Shown here: piece after piece, positions 20,126 through 31,186 of the stretch
How positions within the stretch are numbered: position 1 is the stretch's first letter
How the letters are laid out: each line of letters begins with the position of its first letter
Assembly (NCBI GenBank): GCA_031771865.1
Contig: JASISA010000041.1
Coordinates: 1,488,001 to 1,552,000 of the forward strand
Length of the DNA stretch: 64,000 nt
DNA from: Nothophaeocryptopus gaeumannii
Lineage: Eukaryota > Ascomycota > Dothideomycetes > Mycosphaerellales > Mycosphaerellaceae
Direction: 5' to 3'
Position numbers and translations under genes: made by a program
Notes under the pieces: model-generated
The model's database searches: none
Seen by the model: only the letters and a program-made list of their open reading frames with translations
What the model was told of the DNA's origin: nothing

Positions 20126-21188
20126 ACGCAAAAGAGACAAGGTGTATGAAGCCCTCCTCTCTTGATGTTTGATGTGCTCGTCAGGCGACTAGACGGGCAT
20201 GCTCTTCGACGCTTATGTCGGACTTTGACTTCCTGTATGACAACAGGAGCTCGAGCACTGCATCGTTGCCGTCTCTGGCAGTAGAAGAGATGACCACGAA
20301 GCCCTGAATGAGCTACTTCCATGCTCCCTTGAGAAGCAACATCTTTCTCCTTTTCATCGCCCTATCATCATCGTCTCTTCAGCACCCGGACCTTGAAATC
20401 GATCTTGCGCCGACAACGTCACTCCCCTCCTTTCAGGCGATTGTGCACGCACGAGCTGCGCAAGCATATGAATCCTTCACCAGACAGCTCTTACCCAAAC
20501 GAGCGCACACTAAGCCATACGCAGAAGTCCTACATGTTGTTTGCTTCCTCCTCCGGACAACTTGAGTCTCTCGCAGGCCATGTCAGCCAGCGCGAATGTG
20601 TTTCTTTTCATTCTGAGTGACAGAAGTCTTATCCTTACTCACGCAAAACCTCTTGGCTGTGGATTCTGTTCCTGATCCTCCGGAACCAGACCCAGAAACC
20701 GGATCTCCGCCAACCCAACGCACGTGAGAACGCCTGTGAGACTATGGCATAAGCTACGCAAGTAGGGTAATTAGGCACACTACACGTAAGATGGATGTAG
20801 GCACCAAGTTGTAGGCTGCAATTTATAGGCTTTCACTCTCAGTCCTCCTCTCTTTACAGTACAAAGTAATATCGTCATGTTTTTCATCGTTTCATGTAGG
20901 TCAAAATCGCCCGCGGCTATGGTAAAGGGTATCTCGTGTGAAATGAACAATTGTAGAATCGCGAATGTGGTGCGTGGCTAAAGAGCACATGGTAATCAAG
21001 AGTAGCAATCGCCTTTTATCCGAGACGCGATGCGTGTGGTGAGATGGCTCGCAAATGTTCTTCTAAAAATCCCGGTCGCGGAGTCGGATCATCCTACGAG
21101 TGCCGAACATCCAACCCTCCCTTCTCTTCAAAACAAGCCCAGCTTGTTCCTGCATCTAGGCGTTTCAGACATTTCCAGGTGTCGTCTC
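20126..21188. other. Convergent intergenic region
   Basis: This is 1.06 kb between the 3' ends of two convergent genes. It contains T-rich and AT-richer tail-like sequence (20820-20960). No gene or RNA was recognised. Confidence 0.5.
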
Positions 21189-24100
21189 CTAAGCATGCGT
21201 GCGGCGTTTAGTGCGCAGGCAGTCCTTTCCACCGCCCAGCTCTGCCCATGCGCCTAGCACCTCTTCGCCGGCGCTCGTGATGCTGAGTAGGCTGCCGCGA
21301 TTCTCCAAGACAGAATTGACGGTGTTGAGGCGAGGAAGTGCGTCACGCATTGGGTGTTTGCCATGCGAATCGCGCCTCTGAGAATCGCCCTCCATACAGT
21401 GGACAACATGGTTCGGGTGTCGAACAGGCGGTTGTTGCGAGCTAGAGCGCGCAGCAGCACTGATGATATTCGAGAAAGGTGACATTGGTGGATATGCGGC
21501 CGCTTGCGGCGAGGGGCTGAATTTGGAAACGGTGTCGGACATAGCAAATTCAGGCTTTGGCGGGAAAAACGTCGGATCGTAGATTTGATGTGGCGATTCC
21601 ACTCGTGGATGGCTCGTTATGGGCATCATACCATTTCCAGAGACCAACGCCGAAACCGGCGACATATCTCTTGGCTCGTCATTCATTGAGACAGATGAAA
21701 GCTTGTGTGTGAGCCGGCTCACTTCGCTGATGTGCGTGAGCTGGCTCATTTCGCTGACTGAGAAGTCGCGCATGTGTTGTGGTCGATCGGGACTTCGTGC
21801 AGGTAATGGTGGCGCAGGTGCTGGCGCAGCGTCTTCTTCCATGACTGGTGACGGTGGGAGGCTTGCTGGTTTCTTGCTCGATTTCTTGCGCATGGTCTTC
21901 ATGGAATTGAGTGGTGGTACTGCGCCGTTGGTGGAAATGAATTGTCTGACACGGATTCGTGCAGATTCAGTCTCGCAATCATCAGCTGAGAAGTATCCCG
22001 ATTGCATGTCAGGGCTCATGGTCGTAGTTGTGACTGCCGGCGAGAATGCTGCTGGTGAATACCTTGTGGCCGGCAGTACCTCCCCACTGGGTCTGCGAAC
22101 CGCCGGAGGGTCTCCTGGTGGGTGAGAAGAAAGAGGCTGAGGCTGCTGCATCCCCAAGAATCTCTCCATCTGGAACCCTTCATCAACTTGTTCCTTACGA
22201 ATAGCACTCAACTGCCTTCGCATGTCGGCCTCCTCGACATGCGTTGCATTGCTCGCCATTTCGCTTTGTCGATGGCTGGCCTCAGAACTTTCTTGCTTCT
22301 TCAAGATTTTCAAAGCTCGTTGCTCGGCTGATGCAGAGTGCTTCGCTAGTCGTTGCTGTTCCGTTCGCAAGGCCAATTGATAACCCTCAGTGAACGATAG
22401 CTGCTGCATCGCCGCCCGCTTGCGTCGCATGAGATCCAGAAGCATTCTCTCCTCTTCAGTTACCGCCATTACTTGAGTAGCATCCGTGGGAGAAGTGTTT
22501 TCGGTATCCTGGAAGGATGTGCCGGAGCTCTCGGTCACGCCTGTGACACCAGTAGCACTTGATTCGAGACTTAGCCCATTCAATCGCCGCAATGCAGTTG
22601 GGTCTGACATTGCTCCAGCGCTCATGGGAGTGTTGGGGTCTCGAGGTGTGATATCACCCTCAGGTGGTGTCGGCAATGGCTTTTCGCCTCGCTGCGTTAC
22701 GGGCGTGGATGTGGTTGAGCGATCGGAGTCTCGCCTGCTCTCTGGTCCTTGACTTGTTCGTAGACCATTAAGTTGGGCAGGTCTTGTCAGCCTCATCACG
22801 TCGACAGATGATGCGTTGGCAATGGTGATATGCCCAGCATCAAGGATGCTGTCTCGAATGGGGGGAAGCTTGTCCTGATCTTCTTCAAGGACCTCTTCCT
22901 CGTCGTCATCATACTCGGACTCAGAAAGAGACAGCACGCTTTCTTGTGCAAGAGTGGATGAGGCAAATCTACTCTCGCCGTATATGCGTCGCCGACTGTT
23001 GCCCAAATGAGAAGATTGAATGCTGTTTGAAGAATCGGAGTCGGCTCGTTCCAGCCGCGAATGCGAGAACGTTCGGTCTGGATGCTGAGGAGGTGGTTGT
23101 GGAGGCTGCGAATTCCTGTAAGATGATCTGTACCCAGGCCCACTGGCGGACTTTTCGCTCGCCCTAGACATTCTCCCTGTGGGACCGCTATACGCTGGCG
23201 GGAGAACATCCTCAGCGGGCAGCTCTTGAGGCTCTGGTTCGTCCTCGAAATCGTCGTCATCCTCGCAATCGTCGTCATCGTCGTCATCATCAACATCGAG
23301 AAAGGCATCGAACCAGTTCTGGATCCCTTTAGGAGGTCTACGCACATTGGTCTTGTGCTGATCGAAAATGTCCTCGTCAAAGGGTCGACCTCTGCCAGCC
23401 TTGCCAGATGCACTCGTGGACGGTCGCGTCGAGTTCGACCTCATGCGATTGTAGCCTGGGTCAGTAGGTAGCAAAGGCAATGGGTTCTCCCCACGGTCGG
23501 CCATCGTGGATGGCGAGTGTGACAGTCGTGAGGTAGACGACGCCGGCCCGTTCGTCGCTCGCGACTGCGGAAGGAGCTGTACGAGATCCAATCGTTTGGG
23601 TTTTCGAGAGGTTGCTGTGGTCTTGCTACGCCGTGTAGCGTCGTGATCCTTCAGCCCGGCAGCCGTGGAGTGCCTGACGCGTGCAGGAGTGGCCTCGCCA
23701 AAGTGGTCGAAGATGTTCGGTACGCCCTTGTGAAGGGCCGTGTCTCGAATTGAGGAGGCCGAAGTTTGTTGCGAGACATGGAGGGGATAATCAGTGGAAT
23801 CGTAATAAGCAGGAAGGTTCGCGTCAGACGGCTCCCGATGCAGTCGCGGCAGGGTATGGTTGCTGGTAGTAGTGGGTGGAAGATAAGGTTGGTCTTGGTA
23901 GGGATACAGGTCATCGGGAGACCACGGGGCCCAGCCTCCGGCAGCGACGTCGTCTTGGCTTCTTGGAGACAGCGCTTCTCGCATGCGCGACAGAGCTTCC
24001 AGCGCCTTGTCCTCATCGTTCGGGACGCGTGCTGACGGATCGCTCGGCCTTGTGACGCCCGCTTCCGGACAGTGACTGAGCCGCACCGTGGCTCCAAGCA

Positions 24101-24260
24101 GCTTCTCGGCCTTCGGCGGGATCTTGAGGTGTGCATCTGGTATGACTTGTATGCGAGCCAGCGACACCTTCGACGCTCCCATCTGGAACACGACGTCTGC
24201 ATTGTTGTCGTTGGCCGCCTGGTCAGGCAGGCCACGCCCACGTGATCCAATAAGTCGCAT
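21189..24260 (-). CDS. Large, mostly disordered protein with coiled coil, unknown function
   Basis: This is a 1023 aa protein from the first in-frame ATG at 24260 (MRLIGSRGRGLPDQ). The frame remains open upstream to 24587 without an ATG, so a further 5' exon is possible. A short ordered N-terminus contains VSLARIQVIPDAHLKIPPK. The rest is Ser/Pro-rich low complexity with an aspartate/glutamate run near residues 320-345 and another acidic patch (SEYDDDEEEVLEEDQD). A probable coiled coil lies near residues 600-690 (EEERMLLDLMRRKRAAMQQL, then RTEQQRLAKHS). Repeated short SPP and basic-serine motifs suggest phosphorylation. It could be a scaffold or polarity protein; no family was recognised. Confidence 0.8.
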   Translation of the reverse strand: MRLIGSRGRGLPDQAANDNNADVVFQMGASKVSLARIQVIPDAHLKIPPKAEKLLGATVRLSHCPEAGVTRPSDPSARVPNDEDKALEALSRMREALSPRSQDDVAAGGWAPWSPDDLYPYQDQPYLPPTTTSNHTLPRLHREPSDANLPAYYDSTDYPLHVSQQTSASSIRDTALHKGVPNIFDHFGEATPARVRHSTAAGLKDHDATRRSKTTATSRKPKRLDLVQLLPQSRATNGPASSTSRLSHSPSTMADRGENPLPLLPTDPGYNRMRSNSTRPSTSASGKAGRGRPFDEDIFDQHKTNVRRPPKGIQNWFDAFLDVDDDDDDDDCEDDDDFEDEPEPQELPAEDVLPPAYSGPTGRMSRASEKSASGPGYRSSYRNSQPPQPPPQHPDRTFSHSRLERADSDSSNSIQSSHLGNSRRRIYGESRFASSTLAQESVLSLSESEYDDDEEEVLEEDQDKLPPIRDSILDAGHITIANASSVDVMRLTRPAQLNGLRTSQGPESRRDSDRSTTSTPVTQRGEKPLPTPPEGDITPRDPNTPMSAGAMSDPTALRRLNGLSLESSATGVTGVTESSGTSFQDTENTSPTDATQVMAVTEEERMLLDLMRRKRAAMQQLSFTEGYQLALRTEQQRLAKHSASAEQRALKILKKQESSEASHRQSEMASNATHVEEADMRRQLSAIRKEQVDEGFQMERFLGMQQPQPLSSHPPGDPPAVRRPSGEVLPATRYSPAAFSPAVTTTTMSPDMQSGYFSADDCETESARIRVRQFISTNGAVPPLNSMKTMRKKSSKKPASLPPSPVMEEDAAPAPAPPLPARSPDRPQHMRDFSVSEMSQLTHISEVSRLTHKLSSVSMNDEPRDMSPVSALVSGNGMMPITSHPRVESPHQIYDPTFFPPKPEFAMSDTVSKFSPSPQAAAYPPMSPFSNIISAAARSSSQQPPVRHPNHVVHCMEGDSQRRDSHGKHPMRDALPRLNTVNSVLENRGSLLSITSAGEEVLGAWAELGGGKDCLRTKRRTHA

Positions 24261-27150
24261 CCTGGCTTCTGGTTGACAAGTTTCCGTCCGGACTGCAGGG
24301 ATGCCGGCGCGCCCCCAGAACGCCAGCTGCCGGCCGCGGTGATGGACGACGGCTCTTCGTCCTCGCGCGTCGCAGGGTGGTGGTGTTGGTGGTGAAGGTT
24401 GCGCGCAGTTCAACCAGGAAACGTAGTCGCCTTTAGGGGAACGACAGCTGCGAGTTCCCGTCAAGAGGGCCAGCTGAATCCTGTCGTCGATCTTCGCGCG
24501 TATATGACAGATGCTGCAGCCCGCCAGGCAGCGGTTCAGGTAATAATTAGGTACGCCTCCAAATGCGTTTAATGAAGGGTCACGCAATAAGACACGCCGA
24601 GGAGGAGGCTTCTCCCAGCAGCGATGGGGGACCAGGCAAGGACTCCTTTACGATGTCTACTGTAGCTGAGCGGCCATGTCAACGCCAACAGTGCCGGTTT
24701 GATTGTTAGGCTCGCAGGCCGAGCGGTTGCCGATCACAGGATTAGGGCCGGCTCTTGCATATCCTCCGCGTCGGTGATGGAGAGCGTGTGAGGACAGCTC
24801 GGATCGTAGGAAAACCAGTGACCGCCATGCTCTCTGAACTCTTATTACGGCAGCCCTAAGGATCCGGTATGCACTATATGACCCATGGCAAGTAAAATGA
24901 GCATACGCATCAACCACTTTACGCGCGGTGAACGTCCAGCTGAGCGAGCTGAGACGTTTGCGCGATGCAGTACACCTTGCGTGTGCTCAAATCGCACTCC
25001 GATATAGTACAGATGGAGGTAAGACGTGCAACAGATGCGCTCTCTAGTTCATTCCTTCGGCAGCTTTTCTGCCATCTCCGAGGGCCATCTTGCAGCCATT
25101 GCCTCGCTCCACGGGGATCAGTATCCATGCTGCAAATCCCGACGGCTGCTATACTGTGTTGGTGCTAGATCTTGTGCTCCCCTGCTTTAGCTTGCCAACT
25201 CACCAGCCTCTCCCGGCTTGACACACTTGACAGTCACAAGTCGGGGTCGTACGGCATGCTTCTCTTCTATGTCAGCAATCCGCAATTCGTCGGTGTCGGC
25301 AGCATGCTGCCTCCTGCGACAACACATGCCTGTACCGCCGCGTGCCGCACCACGATCATTCATGCTCTAGGACGAAAGCGGGAATTGACGGCCTCACGAA
25401 GTCGTGTCTACCTGGCTCCACGGGACTTGAGTCTCTCGCCGCCGGCCGCCGTTGGAGCCATCCATCGCAGAGTTCACAAGGCAGCAGGGTATGCAAAGTC
25501 CAACAACAGGCATTTAAGCGACGTGATCGTTGTAAGCAATATTTCTGGTATTCCTTCTCATCCCGAGAAGCCAATTGTGGCTATATTCGTCGTTCAATTA
25601 TTGTACTGCGAAGAGATGGACTCTGAACCATTCGCATCGTTCAGATGTAGCGGTGCTGGCATGTAGCCAAAGTGAGAACACCTGCCTGACATCGAGCGAC
25701 AAGACGCAATGCGGTAAGGCGCAGGATCTTTAGAGATCACGGCAGGATCGTGCAGATAGTGATCAACCAAGCCCTGCCCTCTTCTGATGACAACGAACTG
25801 AGCGATCCTTCCAGTCCCGCTGAAGCCTTGATGAGTAGTCAGCAAGACTTTCGAGAGCGAGCAATATTAGTATGATGATCAATCATCGGTTCCCACTTCG
25901 CACGAGTAATGAATGAAACCATTGTCCCTGTCCCGGTGCAGCTCCAAAGTCATTCTTGCCGGAGTCGAAGTGTCCGAGCATCCGGGTCTACAACAATACA
26001 CAGCACATTTCGAATGAACAGGATACCATCTGTCGATCTTTGGTTCTCCTTTCCAGGGCGGTGAAATGTCAACTGGAAGTACCTCTGCAACCGACAAGAG
26101 GGCCGCGCGTCCAGAACACAATTCAGGACCGGAAGAAGATACCAGACAAATCGTCCTGGTCGCAGAAATGTGGACATTCCCCGTCTTTTCAGCCGTCCTA
26201 GAGAGGCAGAACGCTCTTCGAAGAGCCAGGCATGCAAAGTGTGTTCCTGAAAATGATGCAAAATGCCTCCGAAGGTGTGGATGACTTTGATAGCCATCTC
26301 GAGAATCCTGGGATCGTCAGGCCACTTCAACCGCAGTCCCTGGACCTTGAAAAAGGTTTCAAGAGAGACGGAGCACATAGCCGTGTCGGAACTGGCAAGT
26401 AGGGCTCTCGAGATACCAGGAGCCTTGGCTTTGAAAACTCTACCCCTGCGTTCTGCACGACGAAGACCGACTTCGACCCGCAAGACAGCAGGAGATGTCA
26501 GATTCCGGGCAAGTTGCGCCGTATAAAAGGTACCCGGCGTAAGAATTTCATTCGTTCCGCAGCTTCGAAGCGATCACGAACGCCATCTTGCTCGCCTGAA
26601 GCTCCTTTTAGCAAGGCCAACACTGCGGTACCTTTCAGCAAGCTCGAGCACACGTGGCATACAACGCAATGTGTGAGATGCATGTGCATGAGACGGAGGC
26701 CCCGAACATGTTGGTTGGTGGCACGTTACTACCTACACAACGTCCGCCCAAAGGGTGAACTGCGGTTAGAGCACTCATAGCCAATCGCTGACAACAGGCT
26801 GAAACGATTGAAACGCCAAGGTGAGGGCCTGCATGCCTTCCGGCAAACAGCAGTTTGACCTGCCGATTTGGTAGAGCATGACGTCTGGGTCAACATGAAG
26901 TAAGTTCGACGTCGACTTTCGCTGCTTGCTTGAAGTTGAAGTCGAAGTCGAAGTGGGACGGCAAGTTCAACTTCAGGTTCGGAGTCCGAGCTTCCCCACA
27001 CACATGCGCTTCAGCTCGACGCCCTGACGCCCGACATCACGTTCCGCCCACGAGCCATTGACACAATAGCTGCAGCAAGTATTCTCCGCCGTGGCCCTTG
27101 GACCGAGTATTCCGAATTCCCGATTGCACAGTCGCTTTCAGCACGTGGCT
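24261..27150. other. 2.9 kb stretch without a supported gene
   Basis: The first 330 bp are the leader or upstream exon region of the disordered-protein gene. Elsewhere open frames are short and conflicting. A minus-strand frame at 26378-25950 (142 codons from an ATG, MCSVSLETFFKVQGL) has a somewhat protein-like composition. It has no recognisable domain and is left as an unproven candidate. Confidence 0.4.
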
Positions 27151-28148
27151 ATGCCCGGTCTAGAAGGTCCAGAAGATGGCACGCCAGATTCGCAGCCCGC
27201 TGAGACGGTGCTGCAGAAGATCTAGAGAAGCTCTATGCGCAAACTTTCCGTCCAGACTTCACCTGCGGAGAATCTCGATAAGTGCCACCAACAGGAGCAG
27301 TCGCCTCTCTAATGCAAGTTGCCCAAGGAAATCCGAGAACTGATCTTCGAGTTCGCCACCGCCCAGTCCGAAGACAAGGACAAAGAGTATGAGGTAACTG
27401 CATTCTGTTATCGACCTGGCTTCACCGCGCCTCACAATTCGTGCACGAATCTACAACTCACTTGCACACGAGTATGGCTCGAATCGAGCGCCCTGCCAAT
27501 GCAGCAAGCAGAGTTCGCTTTCTGGTCCCGTCGCGACCGAGGACCAGAACAGCAGCGGAAAACCAGCATTCAGGATCGATACTTCAACATGCTTAGAGAC
27601 TTCACTGCACTCAATCGCAGCAATTTCACAAACCTCCACTTCATGGCCCAACAAACATCAATAAGGAGTACGAGTCATACAAGGGCTTGAAGCAGCTGGA
27701 ATACCGGGTGGTGGAACTCATGTGGCAACCCGTCAAAGTTGATGCCACGGCCGGCGAAGGAAACTCTTCCGCATCTCCTGAGCACAACTTCGAGGCGAGA
27801 GTGACTGGGCATGTCCCAGCTCATCACAGAAGCAGACGCGCTCGGCAGACTACTTGGCCGGTCGGCGTGAGCGACCACCGGTTGAGGCTACATCTTGTTC
27901 AAGGTGGTTGGGATCAAATGCAATTCCCCTTCGCTCATCACATGATGACGAAGGAAGCTGTTCAAAGAGCAAAGGAGACGGAACATCAAATGTGGCTGCA
28001 GTTGCATAAGGGGTCTGCCGACCTGGACGCTAAGAAGTATGAGGAAGCGTTGCAGGCAAAGGGATCACTGCTAAAGTTTGAGGACGAAGAGCTACGAATG
28101 TTCTCACTGAATATTCACCGCAGGGCTAGATGGGACAAGTGCATCTGA
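27151..28148 (+). pseudogene. Broken F-box/2EXR-like fungal protein gene
   Basis: From the ATG at 27151 (MPGLEGPEDGTPDSQPAE) the frame meets TAG at 27223-27225 and TAA at 27310-27312. It then continues into a clear F-box/2EXR-like start, KLPKEIRELIFEFATAQ, and LTCTRVWLESSALPMQQAEF. After about 27660 the homologous-looking sequence moves to another frame (LKQLEYRVVELMW), and later returns with RLRLHLVQGGWDQMQFPF and MWLQLHKG. Both early stops could come from CAG and CAA by single C-to-T changes at CA steps. At least one frameshift is also needed. The locus therefore looks inactive. The family is common in plant-associated Dothideomycetes; its role is unknown. Confidence 0.7.
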
Positions 28149-28603
28149 AAGGAGCAGCCACCTGCAACGACCACGTGACGGTATAATACCTTGCGTGAAT
28201 AGTCGACTGATGTCACAACGGCTGAGAAGGAATAGTCGGTGGTTAGCAGGACATTGCTCAAGGCTAAACATGTATATGTAGCACCACGAAACAAGATCGC
28301 GCATGCTGATCATCGTCACATTACGCACTATCATCTGCACTCTTCGCCCGCGCTTGTGAAAATCAGGTCGCAGGTGCACTCGATATATGCGCGCCCAAAG
28401 CCAATTTTCATGTGACAGCGCCGCAAAGCTTCTTCGCCCTTCTGCGGGCCCGTGCCTTCCGTTTGTGGAAACGGCATCACGGGCAGCTGCATGAGCTTCG
28501 CGTACCTGCTGTTTCTCGTTTACATTTGCAACGTCCACCCCACTCCAAAACACACAACACAAAACACAACACCAACACCACCCATGGCAACCATGTCCCG
28601 CCC
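28149..28603. other. Upstream region and leader of the leucine-rich-repeat gene
   Basis: This 455 bp stretch ends in an A/C-rich leader (ACACAACACAAAACACAACA), typical of a fungal 5' UTR. The main frame is open through it from 28412, but the composition argues against translation. Confidence 0.5.
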
Positions 28604-30808
28604 ATGAAGCAGAACTGGGACAACGTCTTGCTGCGCGGCTTCCAGAAAGTTCGCAGCGCTCTCCATCTGGACCACCGCACAATCAAGTGCACCAGCCTCT
28701 ACCGCCAGGGAAACAACACCGCCGCCTGCATCTCCGTTTCCACTCCCGACTTCCACCTCGTCGCCGCCAACGTGCCCGAGGCGGCAAACGCGGGCGCCGG
28801 CAACATGGGCAAATCTAACAAGTTCGATTACACCAACCGCAGCAATGCAGGAGAGAAGCTGGGATCCATCATCGGCCGTGACCTGGAGAAAGAAGCCGGA
28901 AAGTTGAAGAAGGATGCTGACCGGCACGCAACCAAGGCGCGCAAGGCCAGCCTGAGCAGCAATGCAAGTAGCGACAACTCCCACAGCGCTGCCGCAGGAG
29001 TGGCCCATCCGCTGGACATCAAAGCACCAGGGAAAGACCTGGGCGACGAGGGCGCGTGTGCTATGGCAGAGGGCTTGGTGAACGCCTTGGGGCAGCGCGA
29101 TGCCTCATCCTTTGTTCGTCTCGAAGATCTTAACCTTTCCCACAACAACATCACCACCGTCACCTTGGCCAAACTCGCGCCTGCCATCAAGCTCGCCAAG
29201 TACGATTTGAAGACCCTGAATCTCGCCAATAACAACATCAGCGTCGAAACCGATGAACAAGCATCTCAGTGGGAGACCTTTCTGCGATCCTTCGAGCATT
29301 GCTTCGTTCTGCGGCGCCTTGACTTGAGCGGCAACACTCGCCTGGGTCCTCGAGCCTTGGAGATTTTCGCGCGAGTCCACATGAGCGAGCGACAGATAAA
29401 CCCAATGCCCGTCAGCGGCGAAACTTCAGTCCACTCGCTGGCTAGCGAACAGCCGGGTGACGCTGAAGAAGAGGACACGGAGACACCCACAAACCAATAC
29501 TTCCACGACTCGATGGCAAATGGCAAGCTCATCAAGCGACGATGCGGACTTCGAGGCATTCCGTACATCACTCTGACTAACATTGGCCTGAACGATGCTG
29601 GAGCTCATTGGCTCTCGTATGTCCTCGAGGATCACCATTACCCAACCCAGCTCATCGACGGGCTCAATGCCACGGCACCAGACTCCACTATCAAGACGTA
29701 TCAGCAGGACGCCAACTTTAGTGGTCTTGACTGGGACGTGAAAGAGCGAGGGTTTAGCAAGGATGGCCTATACCTGCTCAACAAGACCGAGGCTATCCGA
29801 CGCTCGAAGATGCTCGAAGACGAGAGCATCTTAGCAGCTTCGGAAGCTGGCAATGAATACGATCATTGCGAGTATGGTACACCAGATGAGCCACAACTGA
29901 GGCGGTCTATCGATCAAGGACAGCAGCCACGAGCTCGCGCTGGCGATCGTCGTACCAGCATCAGATCTGTTCGAACTGTCGATCGCGCTGAGCGAGATAT
30001 GTCCGAGCTCGAAAGTACGCGGAGGAAGATCCAGCGCCAGATAATTCAGAACGATGGAGCGTCGAGCGTGGATCTCTGGCGAGCCGGACTTCATCTAGCG
30101 CTGGCTGCCCAAGTGCTTCGAGGCATTGGCCCAGGCGAGCGAAACCAGACACAATACTACACTGGCCCGCCACTCTTTCACTTCCCTTCCAAGCCAAGCG
30201 AGAGGAAGCAAGACTCGCGCCCAGTCACTCCGGTCAACAAAACCAATGGCACCCAACGAAACGGATCCGTGGACAGCGCCAAGAGCTCACCAAACGGTAT
30301 CCCTCGCCAAGGCACCTACGCGCAGACGCTCACTCTTAACACAAATGCAGCGCCCGGCGAACCAGAGCTTGCCATCACCGAAGTGACCAACAGCCCGCAA
30401 ACACCCAAGATGATCTTCAAGCCACACCGAAAAGGTGCCTTTAGTGACGGCAGCGACTTGCAGGCTGTGACCCAGAAGCTGGACGGTCTCATCGTTCGAG
30501 ACGACGACCCGGTACGATTCGTTCATTTCCAGAAGAACATGATGGAAGAGTTCGGTGATCTGGCAATTATACGCGACGGGAACGTTCCGAGTCACTTGCC
30601 GAGTCATATCATGCAGATGATTGCGGAGAAGACTCTATCGGAGCAGGAATTGGCAGTGCTTTCGAAGACGCAGAGGCGGGTTGCTTGTGACTGGGGCCGC
30701 GATCGGAGCAACTTTGCTAAGATGCAGGAGTGGCGCAAGATGGCGGATAGTGCGCAGGTATGGACTCTGCTCGAGGGTGTTGGGTGCTTGACCTATGAGC
30801 AGCAGTAG
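28604..30808 (+). CDS. Leucine-rich-repeat (RNI-like) protein, unknown function
   Basis: This is a 734 aa single-exon protein from MKQNWDNVLLRGFQKV. Residues about 150-270 contain ribonuclease-inhibitor-like leucine-rich repeats: LEDLNLSHNNITTVTLAKLA, LKTLNLANNNIS, LRRLDLSGNTRLG. A further repeat, ITLTNIGLNDAGAHWLSYVL, follows an acidic insert near residue 330. A charged helix (RDMSELESTRRKIQRQII, near residue 465) suggests a coiled coil. The C-terminus is compact after a Ser/Pro-rich linker (DPVRFVHFQKNMMEEFGDL). No enzymatic motif is seen, so a scaffold role is likely. Start alternatives are 28412 (in leader-like sequence) and 28805 (MGKSNKFDYTNRS). Confidence 0.8.
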   Translation: MKQNWDNVLLRGFQKVRSALHLDHRTIKCTSLYRQGNNTAACISVSTPDFHLVAANVPEAANAGAGNMGKSNKFDYTNRSNAGEKLGSIIGRDLEKEAGKLKKDADRHATKARKASLSSNASSDNSHSAAAGVAHPLDIKAPGKDLGDEGACAMAEGLVNALGQRDASSFVRLEDLNLSHNNITTVTLAKLAPAIKLAKYDLKTLNLANNNISVETDEQASQWETFLRSFEHCFVLRRLDLSGNTRLGPRALEIFARVHMSERQINPMPVSGETSVHSLASEQPGDAEEEDTETPTNQYFHDSMANGKLIKRRCGLRGIPYITLTNIGLNDAGAHWLSYVLEDHHYPTQLIDGLNATAPDSTIKTYQQDANFSGLDWDVKERGFSKDGLYLLNKTEAIRRSKMLEDESILAASEAGNEYDHCEYGTPDEPQLRRSIDQGQQPRARAGDRRTSIRSVRTVDRAERDMSELESTRRKIQRQIIQNDGASSVDLWRAGLHLALAAQVLRGIGPGERNQTQYYTGPPLFHFPSKPSERKQDSRPVTPVNKTNGTQRNGSVDSAKSSPNGIPRQGTYAQTLTLNTNAAPGEPELAITEVTNSPQTPKMIFKPHRKGAFSDGSDLQAVTQKLDGLIVRDDDPVRFVHFQKNMMEEFGDLAIIRDGNVPSHLPSHIMQMIAEKTLSEQELAVLSKTQRRVACDWGRDRSNFAKMQEWRKMADSAQVWTLLEGVGCLTYEQQ

Positions 30809-31186
30809 AAAACTTGTTCCACCGCCAGAACCAAAAGCATGATTGATAGAACAGAGCGCGTGAAGGGAATCCACGGCTTCGGGCCCGTGTGCGATCAAAA
30901 GTAGTCCCGTGAAATTGAGACAACAGCGATGCTGCCTTCTTCGTTGGTCTCTTTCCTCTCCCACCAACTCACAGCCCACGAAATTCTTTCTCTTCGTCTC
31001 CCAATATTAGCAAGCCAGCCTCATACCCCACGTCCATCCTCTCCACCTCATCTCATTAATCATGACTGGTAGTGTGTTCCGGTCCTCTTTCCTAATAGCA
31101 GGAATTCACATCCCTACGCCACGCTGCATCGAGATTCGCTATCTCCAACATCTCCACTAAAGACAGTGTTCATCGAAAAGTGCCTC
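30809..31186. other. Convergent intergenic region
   Basis: This is 378 bp between the 3' ends of the LRR gene and the bZIP gene. Nothing beyond presumed terminators was recognised. Confidence 0.5.

Noticed and set aside
21189..24260. Many open frames on the plus strand opposite the large gene, such as 21619-22125
   Set aside because: They are shadows of a GC-rich, serine- and acid-rich coding strand with no independent motifs.
24261..24587. N-terminal extension of the large disordered protein
   Set aside because: There is no ATG in this part of the frame. It may be leader or contain an unrecognised exon, so the start was set at 24260.
28412..28603. N-terminal extension of the LRR protein
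   Set aside because: The DNA is an A/C-rich leader. The coding pattern becomes protein-like only after the ATG at 28604.
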